From Pseudomonadales bacterium (GTDB taxonomy: Bacteria > Pseudomonadota > Gammaproteobacteria > Pseudomonadales > Azotimanducaceae): 63,294 nt of DNA. The stretch covers positions 1-63,294 of the forward strand of contig JADHNT010000002.1 in NCBI GenBank assembly GCA_016779385.1, written 5' to 3'. Position 1 is the stretch's first letter. The number at the start of each line of letters is the position of its first letter. The translations under genes were made by a program, and so were the position numbers. Below the pieces are notes generated by a model. That model ran no database searches. It had not been told where the DNA came from and saw nothing but the letters and a program-made list of their open reading frames with translations. Shown here piece after piece: positions 7,930-16,661 of the stretch.

Positions 7930-8931
7930 TTAGGTTCCTTCCCCAAAGCGTTGGCGCACATCATAGCGGTAAAGGTCGTCGTCTTGACCCTGGGCCCATT
8001 CCGGGGCGAGGCGCTGGAGGAGGTGTCGGGCACCGGCCCCGGTCTTCTTTGCCAAAGACACTGGCGGGGGGGCGCTTAAGCGCGTGAGCTGGGCCTCGGC
8101 TCGGGCGTAACGGGGGCCTCGGTGATGGGCGATGCCTGCGAGAGCGACCTCGGTGGGGCGCGCATCAAAGAAGCGTGCGGCGGTCCAGGCATCCTCCAGG
8201 GCCATGGCAAGGCGTTGGCCGCCCCAAAAGGGGAGGTCATGAAGGCCCGGTCCTAGGGGGGCGTCGCTATCCACGGCGGCCCCTCGAGATAGCGATGCCC
8301 GGTGCCAAGTGAGGCCAAACGCCTCTGCTCCATAACCCTCGGCAGCAAGGGTCGCGGAGAGTACTTCCGGCGCAAGGATCCCCGGCGCTTCCCAGCGCAC
8401 GCGGCCCTCGGGAAGGGGAAGGCGCGTAATGGGCCCATCGGCGCTCAGGAAGAAGCGCGCGGTGGCTGAGCCCGCCTCGGAGGTTGTCGGGCCCTCGCCC
8501 CAGGCCAGGCTTCGAGGCACGGCTCCAGCCACGTCTAGGAAGAGGCGGGGATCGTCCGGCCCGAGGGGAGCGGTTTCAACGCCTTCCGCGGCCCAGGCAT
8601 CGACCAGGGCCATGTAGAGGGCACTCGGTTCCACGGCGTACCAGGGGGCGCCGTGGCGCCAGCTGCCAGGAGGGCTCTGCAAGGGAAAGGCCTGAGCGCC
8701 GGGAGGCTGCCAATGGGTAAGCGGCAGGGCGCTGCGCTTTAGCCAGGGTCCAAGGCCTAGGGCAAAGAGCGCGTGCACGGCGTTGCTCGGCAATAGGCCG
8801 CTCGCCGGCGGGGCACTTGCCCCGGGGCCCTTTTCCCAGTGCTGAGGCAGGCCAAGGCGAGCCAGGGCAAGGCTGAGGCTCAGGGCCTCGAAGCCCTGAC
8901 CTAAAAGTCCGATCACCGGGCTCGGCGCCAC
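7930..8931 (-). CDS. Degenerate FAD-dependent monooxygenase-like protein
   Basis: The 333-residue protein resembles UbiH/PHBH-type flavin monooxygenases but is short and has lost key residues. The N-terminal strand-loop-helix reads [20 protein letters not shown], where the third glycine of GxGxxG is Ala. The usual GDAAH flavin motif before GGQ aligns with [14 protein letters not shown], so the flavin-binding Asp is Pro. The trailing [13 protein letters not shown] matches the helix of real members. Start is GTG 8931, overlapping the end of cysS by 19 bases. It may bind flavin weakly, act as a scaffold, or be decaying; the intact frame argues against a pseudogene. Confidence 0.65.
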   Translation of the reverse strand: MAPSPVIGLLGQGFEALSLSLALARLGLPQHWEKGPGASAPPASGLLPSNAVHALFALGLGPWLKRSALPLTHWQPPGAQAFPLQSPPGSWRHGAPWYAVEPSALYMALVDAWAAEGVETAPLGPDDPRLFLDVAGAVPRSLAWGEGPTTSEAGSATARFFLSADGPITRLPLPEGRVRWEAPGILAPEVLSATLAAEGYGAEAFGLTWHRASLSRGAAVDSDAPLGPGLHDLPFWGGQRLAMALEDAWTAARFFDARPTEVALAGIAHHRGPRYARAEAQLTRLSAPPPVSLAKKTGAGARHLLQRLAPEWAQGQDDDLYRYDVRQRFGEGT

Positions 8932-10313
8932 CGCGGCCCCGTGGGCGTGTCTTCCAGCTCGATGCCGGCGCCTAGGAGTTCGTCCCGGATCCGGTCCGCC
9001 GTGGCAAAGTCCTTGGCCGCCCGGGCAGCTTGGCGCTCAGCGATCAGGGCGTCGATGGCGGCGTCGTCTAGCCCATCCGTCCCGCCTTGCGTAAACCAAG
9101 CGGCCACGGGCAACTGAAGCAGCCCCAGGGCGAGGGCGCTTTGCCGGAGCCTATGGGCAGCGGCGCGCTGGCCGTCGCCGGCCTCGGCCTTATGCACGGC
9201 GCCGGCGAGGCGATGGAGTTCGGCAAGGGCTGCAGGGGTGGCGAGGTCATCGTCTAAGGCCGCGGCCACCGCCGGATCTAGGGCGGCAAGGTCCGACGGT
9301 TCGCTAAGGACTTCTTCCAGGGCGGGATCGTCTACGGTCCGCAGCGCCGTATAGAGCCGATCCACCGCGGCCGTGGCGCTCTCGAGGAGCTGCTCGGACC
9401 AGGCCAGGGTGCTGCGGTAGTGGGCGCTCAGTAGGGCGTAGCGCAGCGTTTCCCCCGCATAGCGGTCCCGCAGCTCGGCCACGGTCACGATATTGCCCAG
9501 GGATTTAGACATCTTCTCCCCGTCGAAATTCACCATGCCGTTATGAACCCAGAAGTTCGTCAGCTCCTGGCCCCCGTGGGCGCAGCGGCTCTGCGCCGCT
9601 TCGTTTTCGTGGTGGGGAAATTTCAGATCGGCACCGCCGCCGTGAATATCAATGCGTGGCCCTAGATGACGCTCGATCATTGCCGAGCACTCGATGTGCC
9701 AGCCCGGGCGCCCTCGACCCCAGGGGCTGTCCCAGCCCGGGAGCTCGGGGCCCGAGGGTTTCCAAAGCACGAAGTCCGCCGGGTGACGCTTATAGGGCGC
9801 AACCTCCACCCGGGCTCCCGCGATCATGTCCTCGAGGGCGCGGCGGGCGAGGGTGCCGTAGGCCGCGTCCGTGGTGACCGCAAAGAGCACGTGACCTTCC
9901 GCCGCATAGGCATGGCCCGAAGCGATGAGGCTTTCGATCATGGCGATCATCTCGCCAATATGCTCGGTTGCCCGGGGCTTCACCGTGGGCTCGAGGGTGC
10001 CCAGGGCCGCCACGTCCTCGTCGTAGGCGGCGGCGTAGCGCTCCGTGAGCTCGCCGATGGAAATACCCTCGGCAGCCGCAGCAGCGTTAATTTTGTCATC
10101 CACGTCCGTGAAATTTCGGGCGTAGCGCACCACCGGGTAGTGGCGGCGAAGCGTGCGATAAAGCAGGTCAAACACCACCGCCGCGCGCCCGTTCCCAATA
10201 TGAATCCGGTTGTACACCGTGGGACCGCAGACGTAGAGGGTCACCGTCTCGGGGTTTTCTGGCGTAAAGGGGCGCTGGATGCTCTGCTTGGAGTCAAAAA
10301 GGGCAAGGGCCAT
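8913..10313 (-). CDS. cysS: Cysteinyl-tRNA synthetase
   Basis: This 466-residue class I aminoacyl-tRNA synthetase attaches cysteine to tRNA-Cys in the cytoplasm. It has the HIGH-like motif (HIGN, residues 38-41) and KMSKS in [10 protein letters not shown]. The zinc ligands that discriminate cysteine are visible as Cys in YVCGPTVY, Cys in HIECSAM, and the His/Glu pair of FPHHENE. The length equals the family norm. It lies 14 bases downstream of hisI, so the two are probably cotranscribed, and its 3' end overlaps the flavoprotein-like gene. Confidence 0.97.
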   Translation of the reverse strand: MALALFDSKQSIQRPFTPENPETVTLYVCGPTVYNRIHIGNGRAAVVFDLLYRTLRRHYPVVRYARNFTDVDDKINAAAAAEGISIGELTERYAAAYDEDVAALGTLEPTVKPRATEHIGEMIAMIESLIASGHAYAAEGHVLFAVTTDAAYGTLARRALEDMIAGARVEVAPYKRHPADFVLWKPSGPELPGWDSPWGRGRPGWHIECSAMIERHLGPRIDIHGGGADLKFPHHENEAAQSRCAHGGQELTNFWVHNGMVNFDGEKMSKSLGNIVTVAELRDRYAGETLRYALLSAHYRSTLAWSEQLLESATAAVDRLYTALRTVDDPALEEVLSEPSDLAALDPAVAAALDDDLATPAALAELHRLAGAVHKAEAGDGQRAAAHRLRQSALALGLLQLPVAAWFTQGGTDGLDDAAIDALIAERQAARAAKDFATADRIRDELLGAGIELEDTPTGPRWRRAR

Positions 10314-10327
10314 GGGGGCGTGCGTTC

Positions 10328-10762
10328 CTAAGCTTTAGGGCCGTAAAGGGTGGCGGGATCCACCACCACGGGTTCCGTGAGTTCGCTTTGCTCGGGGCCA
10401 ATGCGCAGGTAAAAGCAGTGTTCCCGCCCCGTATGGCAGGCCGGTCCGCGCTGTTCCACGAGCAGGAGCACGGCATCGCCATCGCAGTCGATGCGCGCTT
10501 CCCGAAGTAATTGCTGATTGCCCGACTGCTCCCCCTTGCGCCAGAGGGCCTGACGGCTGCGGGAGTAGTAGCACACGCGTCCCGTGCGGAGGGTCTCCTC
10601 CAGCGCATCCCGGTTCATCCAAGCAAGCATGAGCACGGCTTTGCTGTCGTGGTCCTGGGCAATAGCGCTCACGAGGCCGTCACCGTTCCAGCGGAGCTGG
10701 TCCAAGAGCTCGGCGGTCGCGAGGCGTGTGCCCAGGGCAGCGCTTTCGAGGGCTTTCAACAT
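10328..10762 (-). CDS. hisI: Phosphoribosyl-AMP cyclohydrolase
   Basis: This 144-residue enzyme opens the adenine ring of phosphoribosyl-AMP, the third step of histidine synthesis. Family blocks are [17 protein letters not shown] and [18 protein letters not shown]. The zinc/magnesium site residues are in [12 protein letters not shown] and the cysteine of GPACHTG. It is a single-domain HisI without the HisE phosphohydrolase. It heads the minus-strand run with cysS, away from other his genes. The divergent 127-base region to the TonB receptor contains its promoter; TATCAT at 10786-10791 (complement) is a possible -10. Confidence 0.96.
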   Translation of the reverse strand: MLKALESAALGTRLATAELLDQLRWNGDGLVSAIAQDHDSKAVLMLAWMNRDALEETLRTGRVCYYSRSRQALWRKGEQSGNQQLLREARIDCDGDAVLLLVEQRGPACHTGREHCFYLRIGPEQSELTEPVVVDPATLYGPKA

Positions 10763-10832
10763 GTTGGGCTCCGACGTGGGGCGCCATGATAGCGCGCCCG
10801 CCGCAGCCTCGCTGCCTTTGGCGCATGGCTTC

Positions 10833-10862
10833 TTGCAAGCGCATATTGAGTTATATTATAAC
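10833..10862 (+). promoter_or_regulatory. Candidate promoter of the ZnuD-like receptor
   Basis: TTGCAA at 10833-10838 (four of six to the -35 consensus) is followed after 18 bases by TATAAC at 10857-10862 (five of six to the -10). The -10 lies inside the Zur-type palindrome, so a bound repressor would block RNA polymerase. The start codon is 28 bases downstream. Confidence 0.5.
10850..10862. promoter_or_regulatory. Zur-box-like operator
   Basis: GTTATATTATAAC is a perfect 13-bp palindrome around a central T. It matches the core of the gammaproteobacterial Zur operator (GTTATANTATAAC), and the right half continues with ATT as in the longer consensus. The left flank is weaker. It sits 28 bases before a TonB receptor of the ZnuD type, the expected target of zinc-dependent repression. 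The identification rests on consensus memory plus the gene context, and Zur itself is outside the window. Confidence 0.75.
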
Positions 10863-10889
10863 ATTGCGAAATTTCCAGGAGAATTCGTA

Positions 10890-13058
10890 ATGTCCCTTCG
10901 CCTGTCCCTGCTGTCTTCCGCCATCGTCCTTGCCTCCACGGCCCAAGCTGCGCCGGCTCCGGTGCACAGCCCCGATGGAGAGGCAACGCTCGAGGAAATT
11001 CGCGTTTATGCCACCCCGGTGCGGGCGCGCTCTGATGAGGTAGCGCAGCCCGTGGAAATCCTTTCCGGGGAGGCGCTAGCGCGGCAGCTCGGGGCAAACC
11101 TTGGCGACACGGTGGCGCGGCTTCCGGGGATTCAGAGCTCCTATTTCGGTCCCGCCGTGGGCCGTCCCGTCATCCGCGGCCTCGCCGACGCTCGGGTCAA
11201 AATTCTCCAGGACGGGGTGGGGGTGCTCGACGCCTCCAGCACCAGCGGGGATCACGCCGTGGCCGTGGAGCCCTTCCTCGCCGATCAAATTGAAATCTTG
11301 AAGGGCCCCGCCACCGTGCTCTATGGCTCTGGCGCCCTCGGGGGCGTGGTGAATACGGTGACCGGTCGCCTGCCGGAGCAGGCAGGGGAGGACGGCTACG
11401 CCCTCCGCGGAGAAGTGCGCGGGGGAGACGTAGCGGACGAGCGTACGGCGCTGCTTCGCTTCGATGGCACGAAGGGCCCCTGGCAGTTCCACCTAGACGG
11501 GGTGATGCGGGATACGGAGGACTTCGACATTCCTGGCGGCACCGAATCCGCCGCCATGATCGCCGAGGAAGCCGCGGAAGCTGCCGAGGCGGGGGAAGAG
11601 CTTGATCTGGATGAGCTTGAGCGCGGTACTTTGCCGAATTCGTCCCTAGATACGGAGGCGCTGTCCGGAAGCTTGAGTTGGACCGGAGAGCGGGTGCAGC
11701 TCGGAGTGTCCATTGAGCGGTTTCAAACGGAATATGGGTTGCCCGGCGGTCATGGCCATCATCACCATGACGAAGAGGACCATGACGAAGAGGACCATGA
11801 CGAAGAGGACCATGACGAAGAGGACCATGACGAAGAGGACCATGACGAAGAGGACCATGACGAAGAGGAAGAGGGGGGTGTGCGCATCAACCTCGACCAG
11901 ACCCGCTTGGATGCCCATCTCGCCATGCTCGCGCCCTTTCCGGGCATCGAGAAGCTCAGGGTTCGCCTGGCAGATGTGGATTACCGCCACGTAGAGATTG
12001 AGCCGAACGGCGAGGTGGCTACGCTCTTCGAGAACGACGGGCTTGAAGCTCGCCTCGAGTTATTGAATGCACCCCTGGCAGGTTTTCAGGGCGCCTTTGG
12101 CTTCCAGGTCGAGGACCAGAGCTTTTCCGCGGTGGGTGAGGAGGCCTTTGTTGTTCCTGTCGATCGTGAAGCGCTGGCCCTCTTTGCTTATCAAGCTCGG
12201 GCCCTGGGAGAAGGACGGCTGGAGCTAGGGGCCCGCTTGGAAACCGTGGACTACGATCCTAGCCAGGGGGCGTCTCGAGATTTCGATCTCTTCTCCCTTT
12301 CTGCCGGCCTTGCCCAACCGCTGGCCGAGGGGTGGTCCTTCGCCCTCCAGGCGGATATCGCCGAACGGGCCCCGGAGCTCGAGGCGCTTTACTCAAACGG
12401 CGCCCATTTAGCGACCCAAACCTTTGAGCTGGGGGATGATTCCCTCGGGGAAGAGCGCGCCGCAAACCTATCTCTGACGATCGATGGCTCCGTGGGCGAA
12501 GTTGAGCTCCGAGCCTCTGCCTATCTCACGGAATTCAGCGATTTTCTCTATCTCCAGGACCAGGGGATCGAGGAGGACGAATTGCCGGTACGTCAGTGGG
12601 CTCAGGACGACGCCCGCTTCTACGGCGCCGAAGGGGAGGCGCTGGTGCACCTACTCGAGAGCGACGGCCTGAGCCTCGATGTGCGTCTTACCGGCGATTG
12701 GGTGCGGGCCCGCCTCGACAGCACACCGGCTGGGGGCAACAGCGAATTGCCGCGCATCCCCGCGGCGCGCCTCGGCGGGGCCCTGGAGTTCGCCACCTCG
12801 CGCTGGGGCGGGGAGCTGAGCGCCCAGCGCTACTTTGATCAGGACGACGTCCCGACCTTCGCCTTGCCTACGGACGGCTTCTGGATGGTGAACGCCTACG
12901 TGGCCCTGCACTTTGAGCGCGGGGAGCAGCACGGCGAGGTGTTCCTCCGGGGGCGCAACCTCCTGAATGAGGAGGCGCGCCTGGCCACCTCCTTTCTGAA
13001 GGACTTGGCCCCCTTGCCCGGTCGGGGCTTTGAGCTAGGGCTGCGCTTCGCGCTTTAA
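10890..13058 (+). CDS. ZnuD-like TonB-dependent receptor, probable zinc uptake
   Basis: The 722-residue outer-membrane receptor has a signal peptide ending near AQAAPAP and a plug domain with GRPVIRGLADARVKILQDG, GDHAVAVEPFLADQIE and GPATVLYGSGALGGVVN. These blocks resemble Neisseria ZnuD (TdfJ) and its relatives, which import zinc using TonB energy. Residues 288-327 form HGHHHH followed by seven HDEED units, which would make a metal-binding extracellular loop. A second acidic stretch (AAEAGEELDLDELE) precedes it. The C-terminus ends GLRFAL, a typical barrel-closing strand with terminal aromatic nearby. ATG 10890 has CAGGAG at 10877-10882; upstream codons in the same frame lack a signal. The Zur-type box predicts induction when zinc is scarce. 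Confidence 0.88.
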   Translation: MSLRLSLLSSAIVLASTAQAAPAPVHSPDGEATLEEIRVYATPVRARSDEVAQPVEILSGEALARQLGANLGDTVARLPGIQSSYFGPAVGRPVIRGLADARVKILQDGVGVLDASSTSGDHAVAVEPFLADQIEILKGPATVLYGSGALGGVVNTVTGRLPEQAGEDGYALRGEVRGGDVADERTALLRFDGTKGPWQFHLDGVMRDTEDFDIPGGTESAAMIAEEAAEAAEAGEELDLDELERGTLPNSSLDTEALSGSLSWTGERVQLGVSIERFQTEYGLPGGHGHHHHDEEDHDEEDHDEEDHDEEDHDEEDHDEEDHDEEEEGGVRINLDQTRLDAHLAMLAPFPGIEKLRVRLADVDYRHVEIEPNGEVATLFENDGLEARLELLNAPLAGFQGAFGFQVEDQSFSAVGEEAFVVPVDREALALFAYQARALGEGRLELGARLETVDYDPSQGASRDFDLFSLSAGLAQPLAEGWSFALQADIAERAPELEALYSNGAHLATQTFELGDDSLGEERAANLSLTIDGSVGEVELRASAYLTEFSDFLYLQDQGIEEDELPVRQWAQDDARFYGAEGEALVHLLESDGLSLDVRLTGDWVRARLDSTPAGGNSELPRIPAARLGGALEFATSRWGGELSAQRYFDQDDVPTFALPTDGFWMVNAYVALHFERGEQHGEVFLRGRNLLNEEARLATSFLKDLAPLPGRGFELGLRFAL
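11766..11870 (+). repeat. Seven tandem 15-bp repeats (HDEED units)
   Basis: The unit CATGACGAAGAGGAC is repeated seven times head to tail, identical at the DNA level except the last base of the seventh copy (A for C). Each unit encodes His-Asp-Glu-Glu-Asp. The perfect identity suggests recent expansion by slippage. Because the unit is a multiple of three, copy changes would alter the number of metal-binding units without shifting the frame. Confidence 0.97.
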
Positions 13059-13064
13059 AGCCCT

Positions 13065-14936
13065 CTAGGCGTCTTCGAGGGCCTCCGGATCCTCGAACTG
13101 GAGGCGGTGCATGCGGGCGTAAGTTGGACTGTCCGTGAGCACCGCTGCGAGGGGCCCGAGGGCCTCCTGGGTCCCGTTCACCAGCACCAGCACCTGATCC
13201 GCATCCACAATGGTCGCCAGGCGATGGGCAATGATAACCGTGGTTCGATCGGCCCGTAGGCGCTTCAGCGCCGCCTGGATCTCCGCTTCCGTTTCCGAGT
13301 CGATGCTCGCCGTGGCTTCATCAAGCACGAGGATTTCCGGATCCGTGGCGAGCACTCGGGCAAAGGCCAGCAACTGGCGCTGCCCCTGGGAAAGGTTCCT
13401 GCCCCGCTCCGCGAGTACGGTATCGAAGCCCTGAGGCAGGGCGTTGATGAAGCCGTCGGCGCCAACCGTGGCCGCGGCGGCCTCCGCCTTTTCTCGGGTG
13501 ATTGCCGGGTCCCCGAGGGTGATGTTGTCGAGTACCGTCCCCGCAAAGACGTGAAAATCCTGGAGCACCACGCCGATACGGCGGCGCAGCTCCCGGCTGT
13601 GAATCTCAGTCACATCGACGTCGTCGATGAAGAGCTGCCCCGGATTGACCGTGTAGAGGCGGGAGAGGAGGCGGATAAGCGTGCTCTTGCCTGAGCCCGT
13701 GGGGCCCACGATGGCCAGCGTGCTTCGGGCCGGTACGCACAGGGTGAGGTCCTTCAGCACCGGCGTGCCCGGGTCGTAGGCAAAGCTCAGGTGTTCAAAA
13801 CGCAGGGCGCCGGCCAGGCGAGGCGGCAGAGCCGCCGGCGTTTCTGGCTCCTTTTGCAGCGAAGGCCAGTCCAGGGCCTGGAAAATGCGCTCCCCGCTCG
13901 CCATGGCGCGGAAAAGCAGGTTGTACTGCTCCCCCAGGGCCGCTAGCGGCTGGAAGAGCAGATCGATGTAGCGCGTGAACAGCACCACGGTGCCGAGGGT
14001 GAGGCCATCGGCCTCGGCGCCGAGGGCTCGGGCGCCGAGGAAGAGGGTAAGGGCCAGAGCGAGGTTCGATAGGCTGTCCGTCAGGGCCCCGTAGAAGGTT
14101 TCGAGGGCCAGGGCCCGCATTTCGTCCCGACGGTTTTCCCCGTTCGTGGCTTGGTAGCGAGACAGGTTTTCCGCCTCCCGGCCGTAGAGCTGCACCACGG
14201 TCAGCCCCGCGAGGTTCTCCTGCATCTGCTGGTTCAGCCAGGACAGGCTCTCCCGGGCCCGGCGGTAGACGTTGCGCATGGCCCGGCGGAAAGCCAGGGA
14301 CAGGGCGCCGAGGATCGGCGCGAAGGCCAGCAGGGCAAGGGTGAGGGGCACGTCTGCGGAGAGCATGATGCCCAGGGCCACGAAGAAGGGCACGATTTCC
14401 CCGAGGAAGGTGCCGAGGCTCCGCAGCAATTCGTAGAGCGCCTCCACGTCGTTGGTGACCCGGGTGGTGACCCGGCCCACGGAGACCTTGTCCCAAAAGG
14501 CGGCGGGTTGGCGGAGCAGCTTTAGGAACACCGCTTCCCGAAGCCGCGCGAGGGCGCTCACCACGGCGCTAATGAGCAGCATGCGATGGCCGTGGCCGGC
14601 GATGCCGATGGCGAGTTGGCAGGTGGCGTAGAGCGCGCAGGCCATGAGCAGGGGGCTCGCCCCCGTGGCCCCAGCAAGGCTTTCCGTAAGCGCGATGAGC
14701 CCTAAGTCCGGGGCCGCGGGGCTGACCTCCCCCAGCAGCAGATGGTCAATGACCACCACGGAGAGAATCACCGGCAGGATGACCTGGAAGAAGGCGGTGA
14801 CCAGCACAAGGAGGCCGCTGAGGGCCAGGCCCCGGCGCTCCGGCACGAGCCAGCCGAGGAGCCGGCGCAACAGCCCTAAATCGACCCGTTGCCCGGCGAT
14901 GGCGTCCTCGAAGGCGGGGGGCGGCCGGCCGCTCAT
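13065..14936 (-). CDS. ABC exporter half, catalytically complete subunit (MdlB-like)
   Basis: This 623-residue membrane protein has an N-terminal six-helix exporter domain (about 25-320) and a C-terminal nucleotide-binding domain. Walker A is GPTGSGKST, the signature is LSQGQRQ, Walker B is ILVLDEATASID with the catalytic Glu, and the switch histidine is in IIAHRLATI. With its upstream partner it should form a heterodimeric exporter of the MdlAB/LmrCD/TmrAB type. ATG 14936 overlaps the partner stop as ATGA; an earlier GTG at 14972 would lie inside the partner. The substrate (drug, peptide or lipid) cannot be predicted. It converges on the TonB receptor gene, six bases away. Confidence 0.9.
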   Translation of the reverse strand: MSGRPPPAFEDAIAGQRVDLGLLRRLLGWLVPERRGLALSGLLVLVTAFFQVILPVILSVVVIDHLLLGEVSPAAPDLGLIALTESLAGATGASPLLMACALYATCQLAIGIAGHGHRMLLISAVVSALARLREAVFLKLLRQPAAFWDKVSVGRVTTRVTNDVEALYELLRSLGTFLGEIVPFFVALGIMLSADVPLTLALLAFAPILGALSLAFRRAMRNVYRRARESLSWLNQQMQENLAGLTVVQLYGREAENLSRYQATNGENRRDEMRALALETFYGALTDSLSNLALALTLFLGARALGAEADGLTLGTVVLFTRYIDLLFQPLAALGEQYNLLFRAMASGERIFQALDWPSLQKEPETPAALPPRLAGALRFEHLSFAYDPGTPVLKDLTLCVPARSTLAIVGPTGSGKSTLIRLLSRLYTVNPGQLFIDDVDVTEIHSRELRRRIGVVLQDFHVFAGTVLDNITLGDPAITREKAEAAAATVGADGFINALPQGFDTVLAERGRNLSQGQRQLLAFARVLATDPEILVLDEATASIDSETEAEIQAALKRLRADRTTVIIAHRLATIVDADQVLVLVNGTQEALGPLAAVLTDSPTYARMHRLQFEDPEALEDA

Positions 14937-16660
14937 GCCGTGCCCTGCCGCATTGCGAGGCGGGCGTACCACCCGTCCCCTTGGGCCAGGACGGCGTGCG
15001 TACCCAGGGCCGTGAGGGCGCCGTCCTCGAGCACGGCGATGCGGTCCGCCCGCTGCGCCGTTGCGCTGCGGTGAGTGACAAAAATCGTCGTTTTGCCTTG
15101 GCGGGCGTCAAAGAGCCCGTCGAGGATCTGCGCCTCCGTATGTGTATCTACGGCGGCGAAGCAGTCATCCAGCAGAAGCACGGGGGCCTCCCGGATGAGT
15201 CCCCGGGTGAGGGTCGCGCGCTGGCGTTGGCCCCCAGACAGGGTCAGGCCCCGCTCCCCCACCCGTGTGTCGAGGCCTTCGGGCAGGCGCTCCACCGTTT
15301 GCCGAAAGGCGGCGGCGCCTGCGGCTTGGAGGATCGTGGGTTCGGGCCGGTCGGGCTGGTCGTAGGACAGATTCTCCCCCAGCTCATCGGCGAAGAGGAA
15401 GGCATCCTGGGGCACGAGGGCCAGGGCCTGACGAAGCCTGACCAGGGGCCAGTCCGCCAGGGCCGTTCCATCGAGGGTGATCGTCCCGGCGCTCGGTTCT
15501 AAAAGCCGGGGCAGGAGGGCCAGGAGCGTGCTCTTGCCGGCGCCTACGGGCCCCATGAGGGCGATGACTTCCCCCGGCGCGACGGTCAGCTCAAGGTCGC
15601 AAAGGGCGGGCTGGGGCGCACGGGCGTAGCGCGTGGTGACGGCGCCGAAGTGCAGGGCGCCGTCGATCCGCGGGGTCTGGTGTGTGCCCGTGTCGGCAAT
15701 TTCATCGGGGAGATCGAGAATCTCGAAGAGGCGCTGGGCGCTCACCCGACCCCGCTGCACCATATTCACCAGGGTGCCCGCGGAGCGCATGGGCTGGATC
15801 ACCATGGCCACGTAGGCGAAGAAGGCCACGAGGCTCCCGGGGGAGAGGGCCCCCTGCTGCACGAGAGATCCGCCGTAGCCGAGAACGATCAGCGTCCCGA
15901 TGGCGGCGAGGCTCGGCATGATCGCGGTCATAAGGGAGTTGATCCGGGCCTGGTTCAAAAAGGCCTGGATATAGGCCCGGTTGGCGTCCCCGAAGCGCGC
16001 CTCCACGAAGGGCTCCCGGGCCATGGCCTGGAGCGTGCGGATGCCCCCGAAGGTTTCCTGGGCCCGCTCCGTCACCACACCCAGCGTTTCCTGTGTGGCT
16101 TCGGAGGCGGCGCGCATGCTCCGGGCGGCGAAAAGCGCGTAAACGGCGATGAAGGGCAGGGGAGGGAAGACCAGCCAGGCCAGGTCCGGGGCGAGATAGA
16201 ACATGGCCCCAAAGCCCACGGCCGTGGCGTAGACCAAGATCACCAGGAAGATGGTCCCCACGCTCACGAGGCGTCGAAGCACGCCGATATCGGAGACGGC
16301 GCGGGTCATCATGTCCCCCACCGTATGTTGGCCGAAGAACGCGACGCCCTGGCGCTGGAGGCGATCGAAGAGGGCGCGGCGTAGATCAAAGGCCACGTTC
16401 ACTGCGGCCCGGCGGATAGCAATGCGCGCGCTGGACACCACCGCCATGCGCAGCAGAACGGCCCCGACGATAGCCAGCACGGGGCCGGTCACGTCGAAGG
16501 TGCCCGCGGCCAGCCGGTCGATGGCCTCAGCCATCATGAGGGGCACGCTGGCCTCCAGCAGCCGGGACCCGGCGAAGGCCAGAAGGCTATAGCCAATCCA
16601 GCCTCGGTGGCGGAAGGCCCAGGGCAGAAGGCGCCGAAGCCGGCCGGCTTCCACACCCAC
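14933..16660 (-). CDS. ABC exporter half with degenerate catalytic site (MdlA-like)
   Basis: This 575-residue exporter half has six membrane helices and a nucleotide-binding domain. Walker A GPVGAGKST and signature LSGGQRQR are intact, but Walker B reads VLLLDDCFAAVD, so Asp replaces the catalytic Glu. The H-loop His is kept in VTHRSAT. One weak and one active site is the known pattern of heterodimeric ABC exporters, and the active partner follows immediately. GTG 16660 is one base after the asnS stop; another GTG at 16654 is possible. The operon order asnS, this gene, partner suggests constitutive expression. Confidence 0.88.
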   Translation of the reverse strand: MGVEAGRLRRLLPWAFRHRGWIGYSLLAFAGSRLLEASVPLMMAEAIDRLAAGTFDVTGPVLAIVGAVLLRMAVVSSARIAIRRAAVNVAFDLRRALFDRLQRQGVAFFGQHTVGDMMTRAVSDIGVLRRLVSVGTIFLVILVYATAVGFGAMFYLAPDLAWLVFPPLPFIAVYALFAARSMRAASEATQETLGVVTERAQETFGGIRTLQAMAREPFVEARFGDANRAYIQAFLNQARINSLMTAIMPSLAAIGTLIVLGYGGSLVQQGALSPGSLVAFFAYVAMVIQPMRSAGTLVNMVQRGRVSAQRLFEILDLPDEIADTGTHQTPRIDGALHFGAVTTRYARAPQPALCDLELTVAPGEVIALMGPVGAGKSTLLALLPRLLEPSAGTITLDGTALADWPLVRLRQALALVPQDAFLFADELGENLSYDQPDRPEPTILQAAGAAAFRQTVERLPEGLDTRVGERGLTLSGGQRQRATLTRGLIREAPVLLLDDCFAAVDTHTEAQILDGLFDARQGKTTIFVTHRSATAQRADRIAVLEDGALTALGTHAVLAQGDGWYARLAMRQGTA

Positions 16661-16661
16661 C

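Noticed and set aside
11646-11994. Open frames in the other phases of the 15-bp repeats, giving VMVLF or SWSSS or RTMTK repeats
   Set aside because: Repeats stay open in every frame; only the HDEED reading continues as a TonB receptor on both sides.
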